Source: HGM13634 sp045537285
GTDB lineage: Bacteria > Bacillota > Clostridia > TANB77 > CAG-508
NCBI GenBank assembly: GCA_045537285.1
Contig: JAZSPC010000041.1
Coordinates: 1 to 12,124 of the forward strand
DNA length: 12,124 nt
Direction of reading: 5' to 3'
The notes under the pieces were generated by a model. That model made no database searches. It worked only from the letters and a program-made list of their open reading frames with translations, and was not told the DNA's origin. Positions 6,911-12,124 of this stretch are shown here, one piece after another; the first letter of the stretch is position 1; the number at the start of each line of letters is the position of its first letter. The position numbers and the translations under genes are program-made.

Positions 6911-7112
6911 ATACAAGATATAATATTTTTCTAAACTTCTTTTTCTTACCCAAAAAACCTTTTTCGCTTTTCTTTTCTTCCGCTTCTTTGTAAAATTCTG
7001 CAATCAAATCATCAAGCTCAACACTTAGTTTGTATACGTCTTCATATTTCCTTTGTTTTTCTATGCTTTCGTTCAATTCTTCTCTTTTTCTCTTAATTTC
7101 GTCTTCCAACAT
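6909..7112 (-). CDS. Spo0E-like aspartyl-phosphate phosphatase
   Basis: The 67-residue protein is almost entirely helical and charged. It carries the family signature SxxxD at S30-V-E-L-D34 within YKLSVELDDLIAEFYK, next to a conserved Tyr41. Spo0E-family phosphatases remove the phosphate from the response regulator Spo0A and so delay sporulation. Their usual size is 45 to 90 residues, as here. The C-terminal tail (GKKKKFRK) is basic. The ATG at 7112 follows AAGGAGG with eight bases of spacing. The gene has its own candidate promoter and its own terminator, so it is probably a single-gene unit between yfmH and the pilin genes. The motif makes the family likely. The target response regulator is not visible in the window. 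Confidence 0.8.
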   Translation of the reverse strand: MLEDEIKRKREELNESIEKQRKYEDVYKLSVELDDLIAEFYKEAEEKKSEKGFLGKKKKFRKILYLV

Positions 7113-7155
7113 ACACTATTCCTCCTTTTTGAGCTTTTTCTTTGTTCTTTATTTA

Positions 7156-7184
7156 AAATTAACATATTTTTCATAGTAAGTCAA
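7156..7184 (-). promoter_or_regulatory. Weak promoter candidate for the Spo0E-like gene
   Basis: TTGACT (7184-7179) and TAATTT (7161-7156) on the minus strand are separated by 17 bases. The -35 box almost touches the U-run of the yfmH terminator. The -10 box is poor, so the assignment is tentative. Confidence 0.4.
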
Positions 7185-7187
7185 CAA

Positions 7188-7211
7188 AAAAAGGCTATTT
7201 AAAGCCTTTTT
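7188..7211 (-). terminator. Rho-independent terminator of the yfmF-yfmH unit
   Basis: A 9-bp stem, AAAAAGGCT with AGCCTTTTT (7188-7196 and 7203-7211), has a 6-base loop and runs into seven U on the minus strand. It lies about 120 bases behind the yfmH stop. It could also work on plus-strand transcripts. Confidence 0.8.
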
Positions 7212-7334
7212 CGTACGTCTTTTTTCAATTTTTTTGTTAATATTGTTTTAGTCTTTTTTATTATTCGACTTTTATAGAGTTTTTTATCTTTTTTTCTACA
7301 ATAACTCTACCTACTATTTCTGATGCAATTTCCC
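7212..7334. other. Non-coding gap between yfmH and its terminator, with a start-less open frame
   Basis: On the minus strand, directly behind yfmH and in another frame, codons 7344-7264 are open for 27 residues with a protein-like composition (EIASEIVGRVIVEKK) but no ATG, GTG or TTG start. It ends at TAA (7263-7261). It may be the 3' untranslated region or the remnant of a lost gene. No RNA gene is recognisable here. Confidence 0.3.
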
Positions 7335-8612
7335 TTATTTCCCTTTAACTATTGATAAAATCATTCTATTTTCGTCAAAAACCTCTTTAAAAATATTTTC
7401 TACAAATTCTTTTGTTATTTGTTTATGGTTTTCTATATAATCAAAACTAACTATTCCTTTAAAATAGTCTGACATAAACATTCTTGCCACATCTGCAACA
7501 TCGTCAAATTCTGTTACATAACTTCCATACATTTTCTTTTTTATTCTTGTAAATACTTTTTCATCTATTCCATTTTTCTTTAACCTTTGTATTTCCTTTT
7601 TTAGTTCTTCTAAAACTTTTTCTGGATTGTTTGATTGCCCCGAAATTGTTATATGTGCATACTGTTTTGAAAATTCATAATCTAAATCTGGCTGTGCTAT
7701 CAACAACCCTTCTTTGTATAGTTTTTGATATAAATTAGAGCTTTTTCCAATTAGCATATATAGCAGTATTTCTATGGCTATGTGTTTTTTTACAAGCTCT
7801 TCTTTATTTCCTAAAACTTTATCCTTAAATCCTATTAAAAATAGAGGATTATTTACATCCATATTTACAACTTTTTGTTTTTTATTTATCTCTTCTGGCT
7901 CATCTGGATATATTCTTTTTATTTCACTTACATTCTCGTTCTTAATTAATCTTTTCTTTATTTCTTTTAGCAGTTCTTCCGGTACAAAATCTCCACTTAC
8001 CACCATTAACATATTTGATGGTGTGTAAAAAGTATTATAACATGTGTAAAGTGTGTCTTTATTTATTTTATTAATTGATTCTACTGTTCCTGCTATATCT
8101 ATTTTTATTGGATTATTTTTATACATACATTCCATTGCATTCATATATACTTGCCAACCAGGATGGTCATCATACATTTTTATCTCTTGTGATATAATTC
8201 CTTTTTCTTTTTCTACATTTTCGTCTGTATAATATGGATTTTGGACATAATCCATAAACTCATCTAATGCTTCATAAAAATGATCATTACATTCGTAAAG
8301 ATATGTGGTGTGATCATTTGTTGTATATGCATTTGCATCTACGCCAATGCTCGATAAGGTGTCAAGACTGTTCGTTCCATTTGGTTGTTCAAACATCTTG
8401 TGTTCTAAAAAGTGAGCTACACCATCCGGAATTTCTACCTCTTGTTTAGTTTTTGGGTCTATAAAATGATTATCTATTGAGCCAAAATTTGTACCCCAAG
8501 TAATATATTTTTTCTTGGTATTTGGTTTTGGAATTATCATTACAGTTAATCCGTTTTCTAGCTTTTCAACATAAAGTTTTTCTTTTATTTTTAAATTTTC
8601 AATTACTTGCAT
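7335..8612 (-). CDS. yfmH: YfmH-like M16 zinc metallopeptidase (catalytic partner)
   Basis: This 425-residue protein is an M16 (pitrilysin-type) peptidase. It has the inverted zinc motif HFLEH at residues 67-71 and the third zinc ligand Glu143 (SQEIKMYDD), 76 residues later as the family requires. The second half (about 180-425) is the C-terminal M16 lobe. The length matches YfmH/YmfH proteins (about 430). It follows yfmF by nine bases, and its AAGGAG Shine-Dalgarno overlaps the yfmF stop, so the two are co-translated as an active/inactive pair. Members of this pair are named as associated with 5-aminopentanol modification of EF-P because of genomic co-occurrence; the substrate is not firmly known. 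No ymfI-type reductase follows here, unlike in Bacillus subtilis. A terminator ends the unit. Confidence 0.85.
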   Translation of the reverse strand: MQVIENLKIKEKLYVEKLENGLTVMIIPKPNTKKKYITWGTNFGSIDNHFIDPKTKQEVEIPDGVAHFLEHKMFEQPNGTNSLDTLSSIGVDANAYTTNDHTTYLYECNDHFYEALDEFMDYVQNPYYTDENVEKEKGIISQEIKMYDDHPGWQVYMNAMECMYKNNPIKIDIAGTVESINKINKDTLYTCYNTFYTPSNMLMVVSGDFVPEELLKEIKKRLIKNENVSEIKRIYPDEPEEINKKQKVVNMDVNNPLFLIGFKDKVLGNKEELVKKHIAIEILLYMLIGKSSNLYQKLYKEGLLIAQPDLDYEFSKQYAHITISGQSNNPEKVLEELKKEIQRLKKNGIDEKVFTRIKKKMYGSYVTEFDDVADVARMFMSDYFKGIVSFDYIENHKQITKEFVENIFKEVFDENRMILSIVKGK

Positions 8613-8621
8613 TTTTTCTCC

Positions 8622-9896
8622 TTAATTCTTTAAAAAATATATTGTATTAATTTGAATTCTATTAGCTAAATCAATAGTATCTTCTCTTGTAGTATTATTA
8701 ATTTTAGAAATATACTCTTCTGAACTCATTTTATAACCAGATAATTCTTGTGAGAAATAGTATATAAGTTCAGTATCTTGTTCTTCTGGTATAAAGTTTA
8801 TTGTTGATATTATATTTGTTTTTGCTTCTTCTATATTTTTATCTGTAAATTGTCCTTTTTTCATATCTTCTAATTGCTCTTTTATTATTTTTACAGCTTT
8901 TTCATAATTTTCTATATCTATTCCACATTTAATATATACATTTGCCTTTTGTCTTACAAAACTTGATGAAGCAGTATAGGCCAAAGAGTTCTTTTCCCTA
9001 ACGTTTTGAAACATCTTTGATGTTGGAATTCCACCTAAAATTGCATTGTATATCAAAGCTGTATATTTATCTAAATCCTTTTCTTCCAGAATATCTAAGC
9101 CTATAATTAACTTTCCTTGGTTTATATCCATACTTTCAGATATTTCTTGTTCTTGTTTTTCTTCTTTTCTTCTACTTTCTTTATTATTTACTACATAAAC
9201 CGCTTCTCTTTGGTTTAATTTTTGTATATTTTCATTATTTATTATTTTTTCCTTTATATCTTCTTCTATATTTCCAGAAACAAAAATATCTATTTTACAG
9301 TTATTTATTAAGTTTTTGTATTGTTCATATAAATTTTTAGTATCTATATTTTCTAAATCTTCTACGTTTCCATATTTGTATATGCTATATGGCATATCTT
9401 TATACATTTCTTCTATACATCTTTCATATGCATAAGTTGCTTTTGAATCTTTCCTGCCTTCTATTACTTGTTTTAAATTCTTTATTTCACTTTCTACATA
9501 TTCTTTATTAAATTCGCTATTTTCCATTAATGGATTAAATATTACTTCTAATAGTATTTTTACTGCTTGTTCTAAATTATCTTCATTTTCTGGCAAAAAT
9601 TCATTATTTATTGTTTCTAAATAGAATTTTAATACTTGGTCATCTCCTATTTTATCTATACCACAATCAAATGTTGCACCATACATTTCTTCTAGGGCTA
9701 TGCTTATTTGTTCTTGTGAAGGCATATTTTTAGAACCTCTTCTTAAAACAGCTGGTATTAATGCATTTTTAGTTACGGTTTCTTTTTCAAGTGGTGTGCT
9801 TAAAAATACTGCCAAAAGATTTGTTTTAAATTTATTTGTTTTTATAACGTGTAAGTTTATGCCTTTTTTAATTTCTAAATTAATTATATTTTCCAT
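8622..9896 (-). CDS. yfmF: YfmF-like M16 protein without zinc motif (non-catalytic partner)
   Basis: The 424-residue protein has the M16 fold pattern in its N-terminal half (ALIPAVLRRGSKNMPSQEQI at about 46-65, then LEEMYGATFDCG). The HxxEH zinc motif is replaced, with no histidine pair in that region. The second lobe contains the Tyr- and Arg-bearing segment LGGIPTSKMFQNVREKNSLA (289-308), which in M16 heterodimers contributes to substrate binding. This matches YfmF/YmfF, the inactive partner of YfmH. The ATG at 9896 has AGGAGAG six to seven bases upstream. It is the first gene of the pair and follows the rpsU terminator by about 70 bases. I see no good promoter in that gap, so it may depend on a weak promoter or on read-through from rpsU. 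Confidence 0.85.
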   Translation of the reverse strand: MENIINLEIKKGINLHVIKTNKFKTNLLAVFLSTPLEKETVTKNALIPAVLRRGSKNMPSQEQISIALEEMYGATFDCGIDKIGDDQVLKFYLETINNEFLPENEDNLEQAVKILLEVIFNPLMENSEFNKEYVESEIKNLKQVIEGRKDSKATYAYERCIEEMYKDMPYSIYKYGNVEDLENIDTKNLYEQYKNLINNCKIDIFVSGNIEEDIKEKIINNENIQKLNQREAVYVVNNKESRRKEEKQEQEISESMDINQGKLIIGLDILEEKDLDKYTALIYNAILGGIPTSKMFQNVREKNSLAYTASSSFVRQKANVYIKCGIDIENYEKAVKIIKEQLEDMKKGQFTDKNIEEAKTNIISTINFIPEEQDTELIYYFSQELSGYKMSSEEYISKINNTTREDTIDLANRIQINTIYFLKN

Positions 9897-9963
9897 AAAA
9901 TCTCTCCTATGTTTTTTATATATTATTTACCAATATATGTATTTTATTCATTTATATAATAAC

Positions 9964-9991
9964 AAAAGGTTGCATAAAAATGCAACCTTTT
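9964..9991 (-). terminator. Rho-independent terminator behind rpsU
   Basis: A perfect 12-bp stem (9964-9975 with 9980-9991) closes a 4-base loop, AAAAGGTTGCAT with ATGCAACCTTTT. It lies 15 bases behind the rpsU stop. The U-run lies within the closing part of the stem, so it could act in both directions. Confidence 0.85.
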
Positions 9992-10006
9992 ATTTGTAAT
10001 ATGTAA

Positions 10007-10177
10007 TTAGAATTTTCTTTTTCTAGCAGCCTCTGATTTTTTCTTTCTCTTTACGCTAGGTTTTTCATAGTGCTCTCTTTTACGTACTTCTTGAAGTACT
10101 CCATTTCTTGCACATTGTCTCTTAAATCTTTTAAGAGCGTCTTCTATATTTCCATTATTAACTTTAATTTCTGACAT
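10007..10177 (-). CDS. rpsU: 30S ribosomal protein bS21
   Basis: The 56-residue protein reads MSEIKVNNGNIEDALKRFKR and continues with QCARNGVLQEVRKREHYEKP and a Lys/Arg-rich tail. This is the full bS21 pattern, with the conserved LKRFKR, the RxGVLxExRKRExYEKPS segment and a basic C-terminus. bS21 sits on the platform of the small subunit next to the anti-Shine-Dalgarno end of 16S rRNA and helps initiation. It is too short to stand out in a normal gene scan, but motif, length and signals are all as expected. The ATG at 10177 follows a GGAGG about eight bases upstream. A near-perfect promoter lies 65 bases upstream and a terminator follows, so it is a strong single-gene unit. In several Clostridia and Bacilli rpsU neighbours yqeY instead; that gene is absent here. 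Confidence 0.97.
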   Translation of the reverse strand: MSEIKVNNGNIEDALKRFKRQCARNGVLQEVRKREHYEKPSVKRKKKSEAARKRKF

Positions 10178-10242
10178 TTTGTTCCCCTCCTTCCAGTACT
10201 TTAAACAGTATGTGGGATTTTCTTCCTTTTTTCATCTTTAAT

Positions 10243-10271
10243 ATTATACTCTAAAATTGTAGGCTTGTCAA
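10243..10271 (-). promoter_or_regulatory. Consensus promoter of rpsU
   Basis: On the minus strand TTGACA (10271-10266), a 17-base spacer and TATAAT (10248-10243) form a perfect vegetative promoter. The predicted start is near 10236, which gives a leader of about 59 bases ending in the rpsU Shine-Dalgarno. Confidence 0.85.
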
Positions 10272-10328
10272 CATTTTCGTGTGGTTTTATTAAATAAAAA
10301 ATTTGTTTGTGTTTTTGTTAGATTATTA

Positions 10329-10357
10329 TTGACTTTTTTACAATATTTATATATAAT
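10329..10357 (+). promoter_or_regulatory. Toxin mRNA promoter of the convergent type I TA-like locus
   Basis: TTGACT (10329-10334), a 17-base spacer and TATAAT (10352-10357) form a near-perfect vegetative promoter on the plus strand. Transcription should start at about 10364-10365, exactly where the first leader repeat (GAAAATAAGG) begins. The leader before the toxin ATG is then about 61 bases. Confidence 0.85.
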
Positions 10358-10364
10358 ACTTTTT

Positions 10365-10394
10365 GAAAATAAGGAAAAGCAGAGTGTGGTGTCA
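10365..10394 (+). repeat. Leader repeat, toxin side (inverted partner at 10591-10620)
   Basis: These 30 bases open with GAAAATAAGG and close with TGTGGTGTCA. They match the reverse complement of 10591-10620 at 25 of 30 positions, with all five differences in the middle ten bases. They form the predicted 5' end of the toxin mRNA. Unlike the partner, this copy lacks the CCACA arm and so cannot form the short 5' hairpin predicted for the antisense RNA. Confidence 0.9.
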
Positions 10395-10416
10395 CTTTTA
10401 CTTTAAAAGAAAGTGA
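10392..10416 (+). promoter_or_regulatory. Hairpin that partly hides the toxin Shine-Dalgarno
   Basis: TCACTTT (10392-10398) pairs perfectly with AAAGTGA (10410-10416) across an 11-base loop. The second arm includes the first bases of the strong ribosome binding site GTGAGGTGAT (10413-10422). Such occlusion is common in type I toxin mRNAs, where it keeps translation low until the RNA is processed or refolded. Pairing is seen in the sequence; its effect is inferred. Confidence 0.55.
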
Positions 10417-10425
10417 GGTGATACT

Positions 10426-10563
10426 ATGTTAGAAAATATATTGTTACAGTTATTGATTTTATCATTAGTTACCAATATATCTCTCACTGTGATTCTCTTT
10501 GTTACAATTATAGCATTTTCTATAATTACATATAAAGAGAATCACAACTCTGCCGAACATTGA
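10426..10563 (+). CDS. Small hydrophobic peptide, probable type I toxin
   Basis: This is a 45-residue frame, too short for ordinary gene scans. It starts MLENILLQLLILSLVTNISL, continues hydrophobic to about residue 35 (LTVILFVTIIAFSIITY), and ends in a polar tail (KENHNSAEH). It would form one long membrane helix or a bent pair. The start is convincing: GAGGTGAT, complementary to the 16S rRNA end, lies four bases before the ATG, and a near-perfect promoter sits 69 bases upstream. It is the only plus-strand gene in the window and the only one stopping with TGA; that stop lies in the loop of the following hairpin. A convergent promoter would make an RNA antisense to its 3' end. Size, hydrophobicity and layout resemble Fst, TxpA and BsrG-type membrane toxins, but I recognise no exact family. 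A regulatory membrane peptide is the alternative. Confidence 0.75.
   Translation: MLENILLQLLILSLVTNISLTVILFVTIIAFSIITYKENHNSAEH
10488..10498 (+). repeat. Direct repeat copy inside the toxin gene
   Basis: TGTGATTCTCT occurs here and again at 10566-10576, in the right arm of the hairpin. Together with the next two bases (10488-10500) it is complementary over 13 bases to 10534-10546, so it can compete with the right arm for pairing with the left arm. Confidence 0.8.
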
Positions 10564-10576
10564 GTTGTGATTCTCT
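10536..10576. terminator. Perfect 15-bp hairpin shared by the two convergent transcripts
   Basis: AGAGAATCACAACTC (10536-10550) pairs perfectly with GAGTTGTGATTCTCT (10562-10576) over an 11-base loop that includes the start of the toxin stop codon. On the minus strand the stem is followed by TTTATAT, a modest U-tract. On the plus strand it is followed by AATTACTAACTT, which is weak. It is therefore probably the terminator of the antisense RNA and of ftsH, and a leaky one or a 3' stabiliser for the toxin mRNA. Confidence 0.7.
10566..10576 (+). repeat. Direct repeat copy in the right arm of the shared hairpin
   Basis: This is the second copy of TGTGATTCTCT (the first is at 10488-10498), 78 bases downstream. 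Paired copies of this kind are used in the Fst/par type I system as contact sites between toxin RNA and antisense RNA. Confidence 0.8.
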
Positions 10577-10590
10577 AATTACTAACTTAA

Positions 10591-10620
10591 TGACACCACA
10601 CTTTGTGGATCCTTATTTTC
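10591..10620 (-). repeat. Leader repeat, antisense side (inverted partner of 10365-10394)
   Basis: Read on the minus strand this begins GAAAATAAGG at the predicted transcription start and ends TGTGGTGTCA. The middle ten bases (ATCCACAAAG) differ from the toxin copy and create a CCACA/TGTGG hairpin. Confidence 0.9.
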
Positions 10621-10628
10621 TTATTTTT

Positions 10629-10657
10629 ATTATAACTGTTCAAATTCATTTTGTCAA
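10629..10657 (-). promoter_or_regulatory. Consensus promoter of the antisense RNA
   Basis: TTGACA (10657-10652), a 17-base spacer and TATAAT (10634-10629) form a perfect vegetative promoter on the minus strand. It lies only five bases behind the ftsH stop codon. It drives no gene in its own sense before rpsU, about 450 bases away, which has its own promoter. An antisense RNA is therefore the natural product. Confidence 0.85.
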
Positions 10658-10661
10658 TATT

Positions 10662-12124
10662 TTATTCATTAAAAATAGCTTCAAATTCTTCTGAATCAAT
10701 TTTTTCTTTTTCTAATAATACAGATGCTACTGCGTGAAGTTTATCTTCGTGTTCGCTTAATATTTGCATACATCTATTATATGCTTCGTCTATTATTCTC
10801 TTTGTTTCTCCATCTATTAAGCTGGCAGTTTCTTCTGAATAATTTTTAGATTGAGTAAAATCTCTTCCTAAAAATACTTCTTCTTGTCCTGAGCCAAACA
10901 TTATCGAACCAACTTTTTCACTCATTCCGTATTTTGTAACCATATCTCTTGCAATTTTTGATGCTCTTTCAATATCGTTACTTGCTCCTGTTGAAATATC
11001 ATTTAAAATAAGTTTTTCTGCCACTCTACCACCTAAAAGTGATACTATATTTTCTTCCATTTCTGTTTTAGACATAAATGATTTATCTTCTGTTGGTCTA
11101 TACATTGTATAACCACCAGCTAACCCTCTTGGTACAATTGATATTTGGTGTACAGGATCTTGTGTTTCTAAGAATCTACTTACAACAGCATGACCCGCTT
11201 CGTGGTAAGCTACTAATTTATTTTCTTTTTGGCTTCTTACTCTTGTTTTCTTTTCAGGTCCCATTGTAACCTTAATCATTGCATCTTCTATTTCTTGCAT
11301 TCCTATTTGTTTTAAATCTCTTCTTGCTGCCAATAATGCCGCTTCATTTAAAACATTTTCTAAATCTGCACCAGAAAATCCTGATGTGTTTTTTGCTATT
11401 GTTTTTAAATCTACGTCATCTGCAACCTTTTTATTTCTTGCATGTACTTCTAATATTTTTTCTCTTGCTAATACATCTGGGGCTGGAACTACTATTTGTC
11501 TATCAAATCTTCCTGGTCTTAATAGTGCTTTGTCTAATACATCTGGTCTATTTGTTGCAGCTAAAACTATAACACCTTCATTAGTTCCGAAACCATCCAT
11601 TTCAACAAGTAATTGGTTTAATGTTTGTTCTCTTTCATCATGTCCTCCACCAAGTCCTGCTCCTCTTTGACGTCCTACTGCATCAATTTCATCTATAAAT
11701 ATGATACATGGTGCATTTTTCTTTGCTTGTTCGAATAAATCTCTTACTCTTGAAGCACCAACACCAACAAACATTTCTACAAAATCTGAACCACTCATTA
11801 TAAAGAATGGCACTCCTGCTTCTCCCGCAACTGCTTTTGCAAGTAATGTTTTACCTGTTCCTGGTTGCCCTACAAGTAAAACACCTTTTGGTATTCTCGC
11901 ACCCATATCAGTAAATTTTTTTGGGTTTTTTAAAAATTCTACTATTTCTTCTAATTCTTCTTTTTCTTCTTCTATGCCTGCTACATCTTTAAATGTAATT
12001 TTATTTTTATCATCTGGAGCTGTCATTCTTGCTTTACTTTTTCCGAATGACATTGTTCTATTTGATCCGCCACCTTGTGAATTTGCACTTCCCATTAATA
12101 GGAACCAGAATACAAAGAAGATTA
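10662..12124 (-). CDS. ftsH: ATP-dependent zinc metalloprotease FtsH (N-terminus outside window)
   Basis: The open frame runs through the right edge. The nine codons before the internal ATG at 12095 read IFFVFWFLL, the end of a transmembrane helix, so that ATG is not the start and roughly the first 120 to 150 residues are missing. Counted from the internal Met, Walker A is GQPGTGKT (76-83) and Walker B is IIFIDEID (131-138). The second region of homology is ATNRPDVLDKALLRPGRFDR (180-199). The zinc site is HEAGH (298-302), with Asp374 as the likely third ligand. The visible part is intact to the C-terminus. FtsH is a membrane-bound hexameric AAA+ protease that degrades misfolded and short-lived membrane and cytosolic proteins. 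No terminator follows its stop before the antisense promoter, so ftsH transcripts probably run into the TA-like locus. Confidence 0.98.
   Translation of the reverse strand, partial: IFFVFWFLLMGSANSQGGGSNRTMSFGKSKARMTAPDDKNKITFKDVAGIEEEKEELEEIVEFLKNPKKFTDMGARIPKGVLLVGQPGTGKTLLAKAVAGEAGVPFFIMSGSDFVEMFVGVGASRVRDLFEQAKKNAPCIIFIDEIDAVGRQRGAGLGGGHDEREQTLNQLLVEMDGFGTNEGVIVLAATNRPDVLDKALLRPGRFDRQIVVPAPDVLAREKILEVHARNKKVADDVDLKTIAKNTSGFSGADLENVLNEAALLAARRDLKQIGMQEIEDAMIKVTMGPEKKTRVRSQKENKLVAYHEAGHAVVSRFLETQDPVHQISIVPRGLAGGYTMYRPTEDKSFMSKTEMEENIVSLLGGRVAEKLILNDISTGASNDIERASKIARDMVTKYGMSEKVGSIMFGSGQEEVFLGRDFTQSKNYSEETASLIDGETKRIIDEAYNRCMQILSEHEDKLHAVASVLLEKEKIDSEEFEAIFNE

Larger units (their letters stand above)
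10530..10621 (-). ncRNA. Predicted antisense RNA antitoxin
   Basis: A consensus minus-strand promoter at 10657-10629 should start an RNA near 10621. It would run about 90 bases to the hairpin at 10576-10536, followed by a moderately U-rich UUUAUAU. The RNA is complementary to the last codons and the 3' end of the toxin mRNA. Its first 30 bases nearly equal the toxin mRNA leader, but here CCACA and TGTGG around AAG form a small 5' hairpin. The hairpin loop on this strand holds UUCG, which fits the YUNR U-turn rule seen in antisense RNA loops. A tiny frame on this strand (from an ATG at 10559) has no ribosome binding site. Length and action are predictions; the promoter and complementarity are visible. 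Confidence 0.65.

Noticed and set aside
10464..10559. A 31-codon minus-strand frame starting MFGRVVILFICN in the antisense region
   Set aside because: It has no Shine-Dalgarno, runs through the hairpin, and lies entirely opposite the toxin gene.
10365..10620. A miniature inverted-repeat transposable element
   Set aside because: The inverted repeats are 30 bp and tidy, but they coincide with the two predicted transcription starts, promoters lie just outside, and I see no clear target-site duplication. A regulatory origin explains more. Multiple genomic copies would reopen this.
10662..12095. The ATG at 12095 as the true FtsH start
   Set aside because: The frame continues upstream as hydrophobic codons that complete a transmembrane helix, and FtsH needs its N-terminal membrane part. 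The gene is simply cut by the window edge.
1..12124. CRISPR arrays, tRNA or rRNA genes, insertion sequences, integrase or attachment sites
   Set aside because: No regularly spaced repeats, cloverleaf-like segments, transposase motifs or direct-repeat junctions were found on either strand. This was read by eye, so a short tRNA-like remnant could be missed.
1..12124. A Mollicute-type genetic code (TGA as tryptophan), suggested by the extreme AT content
   Set aside because: Tryptophan is encoded by TGG throughout, no large gene contains in-frame TGA, and the sporulation-type and wall-associated gene content fits Clostridia.

Overview
The window looks like a chromosomal segment of a low-GC Gram-positive bacterium in the Clostridia (Bacillota), probably an uncultured lineage. 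The DNA is very AT-rich. Ribosome binding sites are strong AGGAGG types, and promoters are classical TTGACA-N17-TATAAT. A Spo0E-like phosphatase, an rpsU gene, a YfmF/YfmH pair of M16 proteins and an FtsH protease all fit that group. Tryptophan is encoded by TGG and TGA is used as a stop, so the code is standard. Every large gene lies on the minus strand, so the transcription units read from right to left.

Right part (12124 to 9964): ftsH enters from the right edge without its N-terminus. Directly behind its stop lies a compact 330-bp locus that looks like an undescribed type I toxin-antitoxin module. Two near-consensus promoters face each other. The plus-strand one drives a 45-residue hydrophobic peptide with a strong but partly occluded Shine-Dalgarno. 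The minus-strand one drives an antisense RNA. Both RNAs are predicted to start with almost the same 30-nt leader, and a perfect 15-bp hairpin at the end of the toxin frame lies in the path of both. Next come rpsU, its promoter and its terminator.

Middle (9896 to 6877): yfmF and yfmH form a two-gene unit with an inactive and an active M16 protein, followed by a terminator. A small Spo0E-family gene with its own terminator comes next.

Left part (6855 to 1): this is a reduced type IV secretion or pilus locus. Two tandem VirB2-like pilin genes have two stacked promoters and a strong terminator of their own. A second operon then starts at a promoter embedded in an inverted repeat. It encodes a PrgI-like membrane protein, a membrane-anchored TraC/VirB4 N-domain-like protein, a VirB4 ATPase with intact Walker motifs, a VirB6/TrbL-like polytopic protein, and an anchored extracytoplasmic protein cut by the left edge. 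No relaxase, coupling protein, integrase or cell-wall hydrolase is visible in the window, and the right-hand neighbours are housekeeping genes. The machine may therefore be a resident chromosomal apparatus rather than part of a mobile element, but the left flank is not visible.

The two observations most worth following are the convergent toxin/antisense locus at 10329-10657 and the relaxase-less T4SS-like locus at 1-6855. All functional names come from reading motifs by eye; no database search was possible.
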